From positions 441,813 to 505,812 of the forward strand of contig CAWJXW010000016.1 in assembly GCA_963846925.1 (NCBI GenBank): a stretch of 64,000 nucleotides of DNA, read 5' to 3'. Below the pieces are notes generated by a model. That model was not told where the DNA came from. It did no database searches and saw only the letters and a list, made by a program, of their open reading frames with translations. The stretch comes from JAQBQB01 sp963846925 (GTDB taxonomy: Bacteria > Gemmatimonadota > Gemmatimonadetes > Gemmatimonadales > Gemmatimonadaceae). Made by a program: the position numbers and the translations under genes. Shown here piece by piece: positions 19,102-28,328 of the stretch (positions within the stretch are counted from its first letter, which is position 1; each line of letters begins with the position of its first letter).

Positions 19102-19370
19102 ACGACGCCGGCGCGGCGAAACGTTCGTGGCCGTCGGTCGCGGCCCGACTCGCGTGGCGCGGACTCCGACATCCGCGCACCGGCGTGGCGCTCGTTCGCG
19201 TCGGCTGGCGTTTTCGCGCGCGGGGCTGGTATCGGCGATTTCCATTCTTGCCGCTGCCCGACCGCACGTATGTGCGCTGGCGCATGTACACCGCGTACGG
19301 CGACGAGTCCGCGGTGCCGAGCGCCGACGATGTCGAGCGATACGCGGCGTGGGCGGTGAAGAAGCCGTGA
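19098..19370 (+). CDS. Small basic hypothetical protein, 90 aa
   Basis: This gene is squeezed between the phosphatase and queG genes. It starts with GTG overlapping the upstream TGA and ends in a TGA overlapping the GTG of queG, so it is coupled on both sides. The protein is rich in Arg, Trp and Tyr (RVGWRFRARGWYRRFPFLPL) and ends with a more acidic segment (YGDESAVPSADDVERYAAW). It has no signal peptide. I do not recognise the family. The strict coupling and low stop-codon density support a real gene. Confidence 0.7.
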   Translation: MNDAGAAKRSWPSVAARLAWRGLRHPRTGVALVRVGWRFRARGWYRRFPFLPLPDRTYVRWRMYTAYGDESAVPSADDVERYAAWAVKKP

Positions 19371-20362
19371 CCGATGCGGCGCAGCGCACCGACGCCGCAC
19401 TCGAGCCGCTCGTCAAGGCACACGCCTACGCGCTCGGCTTCGATCTGGTCGGCATCGCGCGTCTCGGTCCGGCCGAGACGGCGCACGCGTTCGACGAATG
19501 GCTCGATCGTGGGTACGCCGGGGAGATGCGGTACATGGCGCGCACCGCGGCCAAGCGCCGCGACACGACGCTGGCGTTTCCCGCCGCGAAGAGCGCGATC
19601 GTCGTCGCCATGGACTACGGCGGGGCCGAGCCGCCGGGTCCCGTCGCCCGCTACGCGCGCGGTGACGACTACCACGACGTGCTCCTCGACCGGCTGCAGT
19701 CGCTCCATCGCCGCGTCGAGGAAGCGGTCGGCCGCCCGATCGCCGGCAAGCCATACGTCGACACGGGTCCGATCCTCGAGCGCGATCTCGCGCGCCAGGC
19801 GGGGCTCGGCTGGTTCGGCAAGAACACGATGCTCATCAATCCGAAGCGCGGCTCGTTCTTCTTTCTCGCCGAGTTGCTGTTGGATCTCGAGCTCGAGCCC
19901 GACGCGCCGTTCGCTGCCGATCATTGCGGGACGTGCCGTCGTTGTATCGACGCTTGTCCGACTGGCGCGATCGTCGAAGAGCGGGTGCTCGATTCGAACC
20001 GCTGTATCTCCTACCTCACGATCGAGATCAAAGGCGACATTCCGACGGAGTGGCGCCCGGCGATCGGCGAGTCAGTCTACGGATGCGACATTTGCCAGGA
20101 TGTGTGCCCGTGGAACGTCCGGTTCGCGCGAGAGCTGAGCGAGCCCGCCTTCGCGGCGCGCCAGACGATCGCGGGCAAGGACGCGCGCACGTTCGCGCGC
20201 GAGATCCTGGCGATGGACGATGAGGCTTTTCGAGACGCGTTCAGGGGCTCGCCGATGAAGCGGGCGAAGCTCCATGGCCTGAAGCGCAACGCGACGGTCG
20301 TGTCGGGAAACGTCGACGATCGCGCTGGGTACCGTCGCCCCGCTACGTCCGCTTCGCCGTGA
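19367..20362 (+). CDS. queG: Epoxyqueuosine reductase
   Basis: The 331-aa protein has an N-terminal cobalamin-binding reductase domain with VDTGPILERDLA and GLGWFGKNT. Then comes a ferredoxin-like domain with two 4Fe-4S motifs, CGTCRRCIDACP (about 187-198) and CDICQDVCPWN (about 240-250). It reduces epoxyqueuosine to queuosine in tRNA, the last step of Q synthesis. The GTG at 19367 gives the usual start and overlaps the previous stop. The C-terminus ends soon after RNATVVSGN and lacks the HEAT-repeat tail of longer QueG proteins. The last 20 bases overlap a convergent gene. Confidence 0.93.
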   Translation: MTDAAQRTDAALEPLVKAHAYALGFDLVGIARLGPAETAHAFDEWLDRGYAGEMRYMARTAAKRRDTTLAFPAAKSAIVVAMDYGGAEPPGPVARYARGDDYHDVLLDRLQSLHRRVEEAVGRPIAGKPYVDTGPILERDLARQAGLGWFGKNTMLINPKRGSFFFLAELLLDLELEPDAPFAADHCGTCRRCIDACPTGAIVEERVLDSNRCISYLTIEIKGDIPTEWRPAIGESVYGCDICQDVCPWNVRFARELSEPAFAARQTIAGKDARTFAREILAMDDEAFRDAFRGSPMKRAKLHGLKRNATVVSGNVDDRAGYRRPATSASP

Positions 20363-20735
20363 ACGTGCCGCTCGCCATCCCGCCGAGATCGACCGAGCCC
20401 TTGAGCGCGTCCTTGCTCTCGACGGTGCCGGAATAGGTCACGGTTACCGCGGTGCCCTGCACGTTTCCCTGTAGCGTAAACGAAAACTTTCCGTCCTTCA
20501 CCGCGCCTTTGAGATCCGCTTCGCCGAGCACCTGTGACGAGTAGTGGCCGGTGAGCGAATCTCCCTTCTGCGTCAATGTCACGGTCGGCGTGCCGCTCCC
20601 GCCGTCGGTGTTGACGGTGAAGAGCCATTTGCCGGTGAGGTCGACGCCCGGACTCGACTGCGCAGCGCTGGCCGACGGGATCGACGCTGTCGCCAGCACA
20701 GCGATGGGCACGAGCAATCTCCAAAGCGATCGCAT
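20343..20735 (-). CDS. Secreted hypothetical beta-rich protein, 130 aa
   Basis: A clear signal peptide (MRSLWRLLVPIAVLATASIP, cleavage after ASA) precedes a small domain of alternating Thr/Gly/Val strands: LTGKWLFTVNTDGGSGTPTV, SLTGHYSS, KFSFTLQGN. This pattern is seen in small secreted proteins of soil bacteria that form a beta-sandwich or barrel and have no known activity. It is single-domain, monocistronic and convergent with queG, with a 20-nt overlap. Confidence 0.75.
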   Translation of the reverse strand: MRSLWRLLVPIAVLATASIPSASAAQSSPGVDLTGKWLFTVNTDGGSGTPTVTLTQKGDSLTGHYSSQVLGEADLKGAVKDGKFSFTLQGNVQGTAVTVTYSGTVESKDALKGSVDLGGMASGTFTAKRT

Positions 20736-20942
20736 TCGAGAGCTCCGAAACGGAAAGGGGGTGTCGTGCTAACGTACGTCGCCCAACAACGCCCGCCAGT
20801 CCTGCGGATACGCCGGCGTTCCGTTTACCAACCGGGGCGTCGTACCGGGGCTCGCGCGTCGAGGGTTGCAGGCCTGACGCAGTTTTCTCGTCGCGCGATT
20901 CGAGTGCGCGCGGCACCGATCACCCCTTCAGTATTCGCGAAC

Positions 20943-21983
20943 GTGAATCCCTCGATCGAGCTCGGCCTCGACACCTTCGGCGACGTCACGCGCGGGGCGA
21001 ACGGCAAACTCCTCTCGCACGCGCAGACGATCCGCGATGTGATCGACGAAGCCGTGCTCGCCGACGAGGTCGGCGCCGACTTCATCGGCGTCGGCGAACA
21101 CCATCGCGACGACTTCTCGATCTCCGCGCCGGAGGTCGTTCTCGCCGCCATCGCCGGACGCACGCGCCGCATCAAGCTCGGCTCGGCGGTAACCGTGCTC
21201 AGTTCCGACGATCCCGTGCGCGTCTTCGAGCGCTTCGCGACGCTCGACGCCGCGTCGAACGGCCGCGCCGAGGTGATCCTCGGCCGTGGATCGTTCACCG
21301 AGTCATTTCCGCTATTCGGGTATCCGCTCTCGAAGTACGAGGTGCTGTTCGAGGAGAAGCTCGAGCTGTTCGCCTCTCTGCTGCACTACGACCGGACGGG
21401 TGAACCGGTGACGTGGCAAGGGTCGACGCGCGCCTCGCTCGACAACGTGCGCGTGTTTCCGACGACCGAGAATGGACTCAAGGTATGGATCGGCGTGGGA
21501 GGCAGCCCGGAATCGGTGGTGCGCGCGGCGCGCTACCGGCTTCCGCTCACGTTGGCGATCATCGGCGGCGATCCGCGGCGCTTCAAGCCGTTCATCGCGC
21601 TATACAAACAGGCGCTCACGCAGATGAGCCTGCCGATGCTGCCGGTCGGTGTGCACTCGCCGGGACACATCGCGGACACGGACGAGGAGGCCCGCGAAGC
21701 CATGTGGCCCGCGTTCAAGTCGATGCACGACCGCATCGGCGCCGAGCGCGGATGGGGGCCGATGAATCGCGCGCAGTTCGACCTCGAGGTGGAGGGCGGT
21801 TCCCTGTACGTGGGATCTCCGGAGACCGTCGCGCGCAAGATCGCCGACACGGCGCGCGACCTCGGGATCGAGCGATTCGACATGAAGTACAGCGCCGGCA
21901 CGTTGGCCCACGACAAGATGATGCGGAGCATCGAGCTGTACGGACGTTCGGTGATACCGCGGGTGCGCGAGCTGTTGCACTAG
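20943..21983 (+). CDS. LLM-class (luciferase-like) flavin-dependent oxidoreductase
   Basis: The 346-aa protein is a luciferase-like TIM-barrel enzyme, normally FMN- or F420-dependent. Motifs include DFIGVGEHHRDDFSISAPE, LGSAVTVLSSDDPVRVFERF, GRGSFTESFPLFGY and WIGVGGSPESVVRAA. The start is the GTG at 20943, giving VNPSIELGLDTFGD, and the frame upstream has no protein-like composition. A paralogue with the same motifs lies at 44820-45851. The physiological substrate is unknown for both. Confidence 0.9.
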   Translation: MNPSIELGLDTFGDVTRGANGKLLSHAQTIRDVIDEAVLADEVGADFIGVGEHHRDDFSISAPEVVLAAIAGRTRRIKLGSAVTVLSSDDPVRVFERFATLDAASNGRAEVILGRGSFTESFPLFGYPLSKYEVLFEEKLELFASLLHYDRTGEPVTWQGSTRASLDNVRVFPTTENGLKVWIGVGGSPESVVRAARYRLPLTLAIIGGDPRRFKPFIALYKQALTQMSLPMLPVGVHSPGHIADTDEEAREAMWPAFKSMHDRIGAERGWGPMNRAQFDLEVEGGSLYVGSPETVARKIADTARDLGIERFDMKYSAGTLAHDKMMRSIELYGRSVIPRVRELLH

Positions 21984-21995
21984 TCCGGTCAGCAC

Positions 21996-22249
21996 CGCGG
22001 TGCGTGGATCGTTCTAATCCTGTCCCTGCTCGACGCCGTGGCGTACTTTTCTGTAATGCCGATGGAGGCGATGGCGACGTCGACTCTCGTGGCCGCGACC
22101 GCGGCCGAGCGCACGATCGGGTCGACCGGCGCGGCGCTCGTCGTGCTGCCCGTGATGATTTCGACGCTCGGTTCGCTCAACGGGTCGATCCTCACGAGTC
22201 CCCGCGTGTTTTTCGCCCTCGCCGACGCGGTGGCGGATTCGGTGGATCG

Positions 22250-22253
<4 letters not shown>
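21996..22253 (+). pseudogene. Internal remnant of an APC-family amino-acid permease
   Basis: About 85 codons read as a core segment of an amino acid/polyamine antiporter family permease: VLILSLLDAVAYFSVMPMEA, then TLVAATAAERTIGSTGAALV and ISTLGSLNGSILTSPRVFFA. In intact permeases this segment spans transmembrane helices 7-8, with the conserved STxGxxNGxxL..PR motif. There is no N-terminal half before it and no C-terminal helices after it. A GTG at 22038 could start a 71-aa peptide, but this looks like a deletion remnant. Its TGA overlaps the ATG of the ATP-grasp gene. Confidence 0.7.
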
Positions 22254-23429
<1,176 letters not shown>

Positions 23430-23615
23430 CGAAACCGCAGCTCCATCGGCGGGCATTGGATCAAGGTCCGCCCGCACCATCATGGAAGCGGCGGCGAATG
23501 CGCGCCTTCCTCTTGCTTAGGCGTAGCGGCATACGGCGTGGGACGGCGATGACTCGCAACCGTGAGGCGACCTCGAGGCGCTCGCGGGCTGGATTTTTGT
23601 GGGACGGGTACCGAG

Positions 23616-24854
23616 ATGACGACCTCGTTGATCGACAGCGTAATGAACTTGGCCACCCCGGATCTGACCTCGAAAATCGCGTCGAGCCTGGGTGAGCCCT
23701 TGGATGGAGTCTCGAGCGCCGTGGCGGGCGGCCTGAACTCGATGCTCCTCGGGGTCCTGGGAAAGACCGCGGATCCGTCGGCCATGCGCTCGGTCTTCAA
23801 CCTCGTGACCGACCCCGCCAACGACGGCCGCGTGCTCGACAACCCCGCGGCTTTGGTCGGCGCTCCCGAGGGGGCGATGTCGTCGCTCGGGGGACAATTC
23901 CTATCGAATGTCTTCGGCGCGCGCGGGACCGACGTGAATGACGTGCTGTCTCGAACGAGTGGTTTGCGGGTGGGTTCGATCTCGTCGCTGATGCGGCTGG
24001 CCGCGCCACTGCTGCTCGGCGTCCTCGGCAAGCGCGCGCGCGACGGCGGCCTGAACGCCGCTTCGTTCACGCGGCTGTTCGAGGACGAACGCGAAAGCAT
24101 CGAGAACGCGGCGCCGCCGGGCGTCGCGGGCGCGCTCGGGTTGGCCGAGCCGGCCGCGGCCGAGTCGTACGCAGGCGAAGCGGTTTACGAAGAGGGTCGC
24201 GTCGAACAGCCCTCGCGCGTATACGCGCCGGAGGAGCAAACGACGGGGCTTCGGTGGATGTGGCCGGCGCTCGTCGCGCTCGCCGCCATCGCGCTCTTCC
24301 TCGGGACACGCGCGAAGCATCGCGTGCCGACTCCGGTCGCCGACACAACCACGGCGCGGTCGCGCGCGGCGGGCGGCGAGGTCGCGGAACTATCGTCAGG
24401 GATCGTGCAGCTCCGACTTCCGAATGACAACGTTCTCTCCGTTCCCGCCTCGAGCGCGGAAGCGAAGCTCGTGGCGTTCCTCAACGATTCGACGCGGTCG
24501 CCGGACGACACGTCCTGGATCGTGCTCGATCGAGTCCACTTCGAGAGCAATTCGGCCAAGATCGACCCTGACGCCGAAGCCCAGGCGAAGAACATCAGCG
24601 ACATCCTCAAGGCGTACCCGCACGCGGTCGCGAAAATCGGCGGCTACACCGACAGCACGGGCAGCGACGCCGCGAACCTGCGTCTGTCGCGGTCTCGCGC
24701 CGAAAGCGCCCGCGCGTCGGTCGAGCACAACGGTCTCGCCGCGACGCGCGTGACGGCCGATGGATTCGGCTCGAAGGATCCTGTAGCACCGAACTCCACC
24801 GACGACGGCAAGGCGCAGAATCGTCGCGTGGCGCTCTTGGTGATTTCGAAGTAG
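23616..24854 (+). CDS. DUF937-OmpA family protein with one transmembrane segment
   Basis: The 412-aa protein has an N-terminal DUF937-like helical domain (LIDSVMNLATPDLTSKIASS through about 160) and an acidic linker. One membrane helix follows at about 213-232 (LRWMWPALVALAAIALFLGT), then a C-terminal OmpA/MotB peptidoglycan-binding domain with VHFESNSAKIDPDAEA and GYTDSTGSDAANLRLSRSRA. The topology suggests a cytoplasmic DUF937 part anchored in the inner membrane and tethered to the cell wall. ATG at 23616 starts the DUF937 motif. It is preceded by 186 bp without a gene. Confidence 0.88.
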   Translation: MTTSLIDSVMNLATPDLTSKIASSLGEPLDGVSSAVAGGLNSMLLGVLGKTADPSAMRSVFNLVTDPANDGRVLDNPAALVGAPEGAMSSLGGQFLSNVFGARGTDVNDVLSRTSGLRVGSISSLMRLAAPLLLGVLGKRARDGGLNAASFTRLFEDERESIENAAPPGVAGALGLAEPAAAESYAGEAVYEEGRVEQPSRVYAPEEQTTGLRWMWPALVALAAIALFLGTRAKHRVPTPVADTTTARSRAAGGEVAELSSGIVQLRLPNDNVLSVPASSAEAKLVAFLNDSTRSPDDTSWIVLDRVHFESNSAKIDPDAEAQAKNISDILKAYPHAVAKIGGYTDSTGSDAANLRLSRSRAESARASVEHNGLAATRVTADGFGSKDPVAPNSTDDGKAQNRRVALLVISK

Positions 24855-24866
24855 CGGCGTCTGGTC

Positions 24867-24901
24867 TCACTGGTCACTGGTCACTGGTCACTGGTCACTG
24901 G
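24867..24901. repeat. Tandem heptamer array, five TCACTGG units
   Basis: Five perfect copies of TCACTGG lie 12 bp after the stop of the DUF937-OmpA gene and before the convergent PEBP gene. They are followed by a loose ACCGGTGACCGAGTGACCGGT. The unit is not a multiple of three and no ORF uses it. It resembles in style the octamer arrays at 45.9, 56.9 and 58.2 kb. Confidence 0.9.
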
Positions 24902-24940
24902 GAACTGCCAGAGACCGGTGACCGAGTGACCGGTCCGGCG

Positions 24941-25549
24941 CTATTGCGGTCGATGGAAGAGACCGACATACACGGCCTTGCCGAGTACGTGGCCTTGCAT
25001 CGCCTTCATGACGTTGGCGCGTGTCTCGAGGGCGGCGTTCACCGCGGGCGTCGCCGACGACGGACTCACGTCGAGCTTCGTGTCGAGCGCGTAGACCTCG
25101 AATGTGTAGTGATGCAGCGGTCCGGTCGCGGGGGCTCCGGGTCCGCGATATCCCGGGCCCGACGCGCTGATCTGGCGCGTGCCGTCCGGCAGCTCGGCCC
25201 CGGGCTTCATCGCTTCCGGCAATCCCGACGCTCCGGCCGGAATGTTCCAGACGATCCAATGCGGCTGCGTTTCGGTGCCGCGCGAAATCGCGACGTCGGG
25301 GTCGAGCATGTTCACGACGAAGCTCTGCGTGCCCGCCGGCACGTTGCTCCATTTAAGCTCGGGTGAGACCTGCTCGCCGGCCTGGGTGAACTTCGCCGGT
25401 ATCTGCGCGCCGTCGGGCCACGCCGGGATCGTGAGCACCATCGGCGTCGGGCGCGGCGCCGGGGCCGGGGTGGCCTGCGCGGTCGCAAGCGTCGCGGCGA
25501 CGATCGAGGGAACGGCGGCAAGAAATGCGCGAATGGCGGTGGGTCGCAT
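24941..25549 (-). CDS. Secreted YbhB/YbcL-type PEBP (Raf kinase inhibitor-like) protein
   Basis: The 202-aa precursor (ATG at 25549) has a signal peptide ending near ATAQA and a Pro-rich linker, then a phosphatidylethanolamine-binding-protein fold. Family motifs are AGEQVSPELKWSNVPAGTQS, LDPDVAI, HWIVWNIPA and GPLHHYTFEVYALD. Bacterial members are periplasmic or cytoplasmic ligand-binding proteins of unclear role. An upstream in-frame ATG at 25582 adds 11 residues ahead of the signal and is less likely. It diverges from the glycosidase gene. Confidence 0.9.
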   Translation of the reverse strand: MRPTAIRAFLAAVPSIVAATLATAQATPAPAPRPTPMVLTIPAWPDGAQIPAKFTQAGEQVSPELKWSNVPAGTQSFVVNMLDPDVAISRGTETQPHWIVWNIPAGASGLPEAMKPGAELPDGTRQISASGPGYRGPGAPATGPLHHYTFEVYALDTKLDVSPSSATPAVNAALETRANVMKAMQGHVLGKAVYVGLFHRPQ

Positions 25550-25632
25550 GCGATGGGTCTCGTGTTGAAGTCGCGACGACAAAGCTGCGCGGTCAGGCTC
25601 GATCGCGACAGGCGCGCGGCATACCTTAGGAC

Positions 25633-27336
25633 GTGACTTCCCGCCGCCAGTTCCTCGAAACGTCGGCGCTGTTCGCGGCGACGGCCGCCCTCGAACGAGT
25701 TCCGGTCCGCGTCGAGTCGCTTGCGCCGCGCGGGTTCATCGACCTTCGTCGGGCACCGGACAGCGTCATGGTGCAGACCGCCGATGGCGACCGCCGCCTC
25801 GTGCGCGACAACGGCGACCGCTGGGCGGATCGCGACATCGCCGTTGTCACGACGCCAGGGCGCCTGCTGCTTCACGTCGGCCTCACGTCGCCGACCGATC
25901 CCGTGAAGCGGGTGCACCTTCGCTGGCGCGGCGACCTCAGTGCGACGCGTCTCGTCCTCGGCGACGCGTGGGAGCGCGGCTACGGCGATCTGGAATGGCG
26001 AGGCTGGGTGCCCGATCGAGTGATGCCGTGGTATTGCGCGACGTTCGACGGCTCGCTCACGCACGCGTACGGCGTGAGAACGGGCGCGAGCTCGTTCTGC
26101 TTCTGGCAGGTGGATCCCGAAGGCGTCAGTCTGTGGGCGGATGTGCGCAGCGGAGGCGTCGGCGTGCGGCTCGACGACCGCACGCTCGGCGTCTGCGACG
26201 TCGTGTGTCGCGCCGGCCGAGAGGGCGAGTCGGCGTTTGCCGCGCTCCACGCGTTCTGCCGACAGATGTGCCCTCCGCCCCTCCCGCCCGCCCCGGCGCC
26301 GCGGCTTCCGCGCTTTCCTCTCTATGGCAGCAACGATTGGTACTGGGCGTACGGAAAAAACACCGCCGACACGGTACGCGCGGACGCCGCGCACATCGTC
26401 GAATTGTCTCCGACCGGCGAGAATCGGCCCTTCGTCGTGATCGACGACGGCTGGCAACCCGGTCGCGGCGCGGACAAGTCGGGTACGGGCACATGGGACC
26501 ACGGCAACGAAAAGTTCGGTGACATGTCGGCGCTCGCGGGCGACGTTCGGCGTGCCGGCGCTCGGCCCGGTATCTGGATTCGCCCGCTGCAAGCGCCGGC
26601 GAACGCGCCCGATTCCTGGCGACTCGCGCGCGACCGCGCGATGCTCGACCCCACGGTTCCTGAAGTTCGACAGAAGGTCGTCGACGACCTCGCGCGAATC
26701 AGAACGTGGGGATTCGAGCTCATCAAGCACGACTACACCACGTACGACCTCTTCGGCCGCTGGGGATTTCAGATGGGCGCGGCGATGACGCGCGACGGTT
26801 GGGCGTTCTCTTCCGGCCCGACCCGCACGACGGCCGAGGTGATCAACGATCTCTATTCGGCGATTCGAAGCGGAACCGGCGACGCGCTGGTCATCGGGTG
26901 CAACACGGTGAGCCATCTCTCGGCCGGTGTCTTCGAGATCTGTCGCATCGGCGACGACACGAGCGGCACCGAGTGGTCGCGCACGCGGAAGATGGGCGTG
27001 AACACGCTCGCGTTCCGCGGCGCGCAGCACGGCGCGTTCTACGTGGCGGACGCGGACTGCGTCGGCGTCACGAGCTCGGTGCCGTGGGCGATGAATCGCC
27101 AATGGCTCGATCTCCTGTCGCGCAGCGGGACGATGCTCTTCGTCTCCCTCGCCCCGGACGCGCTCGGCGCCGAGCAGCGACGCGATCTCACAGCGGCGCT
27201 CGCGCGCGCCGCCACGCCGCAGCCGCTCGGTGAACCGTTGGATTGGCAGCGGAGCGTATATCCGTCCCGCTGGCGGCTGGAGGGGCGCGAGGTCGCGTAC
27301 GACTGGGTCGGGGTTGACGGCCCGGGCTCGCCATAG
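25633..27336 (+). CDS. Tat-exported GH36/melibiase-like alpha-galactosidase
   Basis: The 567-aa precursor starts TSRRQFLETSALFAATAAL, a twin-arginine signal (start codon GTG at 25633). An N-terminal beta domain (about 35-220) is followed by a TIM barrel. The barrel has RFPLYGSNDWYWAYGKN, FVVIDDGWQPGRG and the clan GH-D nucleophile motif LIKHDYTTYD (D367), and RIGDDTSGTEW (about 439-447) may supply the acid/base. It likely removes alpha-galactosyl or related residues from oligosaccharides in the periplasm. No sugar transporter is adjacent. Confidence 0.82.
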   Translation: MTSRRQFLETSALFAATAALERVPVRVESLAPRGFIDLRRAPDSVMVQTADGDRRLVRDNGDRWADRDIAVVTTPGRLLLHVGLTSPTDPVKRVHLRWRGDLSATRLVLGDAWERGYGDLEWRGWVPDRVMPWYCATFDGSLTHAYGVRTGASSFCFWQVDPEGVSLWADVRSGGVGVRLDDRTLGVCDVVCRAGREGESAFAALHAFCRQMCPPPLPPAPAPRLPRFPLYGSNDWYWAYGKNTADTVRADAAHIVELSPTGENRPFVVIDDGWQPGRGADKSGTGTWDHGNEKFGDMSALAGDVRRAGARPGIWIRPLQAPANAPDSWRLARDRAMLDPTVPEVRQKVVDDLARIRTWGFELIKHDYTTYDLFGRWGFQMGAAMTRDGWAFSSGPTRTTAEVINDLYSAIRSGTGDALVIGCNTVSHLSAGVFEICRIGDDTSGTEWSRTRKMGVNTLAFRGAQHGAFYVADADCVGVTSSVPWAMNRQWLDLLSRSGTMLFVSLAPDALGAEQRRDLTAALARAATPQPLGEPLDWQRSVYPSRWRLEGREVAYDWVGVDGPGSP

Positions 27337-27368
27337 ATTGAGAGCAGTCGCGTCCAGGATCTATTGAA

Positions 27369-28214
27369 GTGAAACGCGCATCACTGATGGCGGTCGCTGT
27401 TTCGATCTCGGTCGCAGCGACGGTGAACGCTCAGACATGGTCGCCCGATTCGTTGCGGTTGATCGTGGCCACGGGAACGACGTGTCACACGCTTCCCGAT
27501 CCCGGCTCTCCAATCGCCGAGCGTTACCACCTCGGCGACGTCGTCGGCGCATCCAAGTCGACGAAGCTTGGGGTCCGTCTCTATTACTTCGACTCGTGGC
27601 GGGTAAAAGGCATCTCGCCAACGTGCTGGGTGGCGGAGAATTTTCTCATCGAGCCGAACCACTATTCCGGCGCGGTGGAGTCGCCGCTTGCGACATCGGG
27701 CCTCTTGCAGTTTCGCCGACTGCAACTCATCGAACGAGCGGCGAGGCTAGTCGACGCGCACGAGCTCGAGGACGCCCCGCTGACGCACGCGTGGATCCTC
27801 GCCCATCGCGACGTCCTCGGGTTCGCCGAGCCTGACGCGATGTGGTTCGTTCCAAACGAACTCTATTGGAAGCTCTATGACGCCAACGGGGGTGCATCCT
27901 GGGCGGAGGAATTGGCCTGGCACGCCGCCCAGCGAACTCCGCCCGGCGACGAATGCGGCGCCGATTGCTTCCTGGGCATGATTGCCTACGGACCGCAGCA
28001 ATACTGGACGCGGCTCCCCCACGGCCGATCGATCGACAAAGTGCTCACGCTCGCGAACAAGCTCGCCGACGAGGCGATCGCCGGGATCGAAGAGGAGCCG
28101 CCCACTCGCAAGACGATCGACGGCGTTCGGTCGTCGCTGGCGCACGTCGGGGCGCCGGGGAAGCTGGCGCTGCTCGATCGGCTCGCGCGGCTCGATCGGG
28201 CGGTCAAGCGGTGA
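27369..28214 (+). CDS. Secreted hypothetical protein, 281 aa
   Basis: The GTG start at 27369 gives a signal peptide MKRASLMAVAVSISVAATVN ending at AQT. The next 80 residues include CHTLPDPGSP and a KGISPTCWVAENFL segment, which might form a small SH3-like domain stabilised by a disulfide. The C-terminal part is helical, with a paired-cysteine segment GDECGADCFLGMIAYGPQQYW. I recognise no family. It follows the glycosidase by 32 bp and may be co-transcribed. Confidence 0.75.
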   Translation: MKRASLMAVAVSISVAATVNAQTWSPDSLRLIVATGTTCHTLPDPGSPIAERYHLGDVVGASKSTKLGVRLYYFDSWRVKGISPTCWVAENFLIEPNHYSGAVESPLATSGLLQFRRLQLIERAARLVDAHELEDAPLTHAWILAHRDVLGFAEPDAMWFVPNELYWKLYDANGGASWAEELAWHAAQRTPPGDECGADCFLGMIAYGPQQYWTRLPHGRSIDKVLTLANKLADEAIAGIEEEPPTRKTIDGVRSSLAHVGAPGKLALLDRLARLDRAVKR

Positions 28215-28328
28215 TCGCCGCGTCCGGATCCGATTGAGGGACCGCGTTCATCCCAAAGCGTGCCATCGAATGCGCGCACGCCTAGATTCGGTCCGCTGGT
28301 CCACTGCTGCTCGAGCATCGGAGATGCC

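Noticed and set aside
17683..19416. 577-aa minus-strand open frame opposite the phosphatase
   Set aside because: Arg-rich shadow with no motif. The plus-strand frame has clear superfamily motifs and GTGA-coupled neighbours.
25312..27102. 596-aa minus-strand open frame opposite the GH36-like gene
   Set aside because: Shadow frame. The plus strand has a Tat signal and catalytic motifs.
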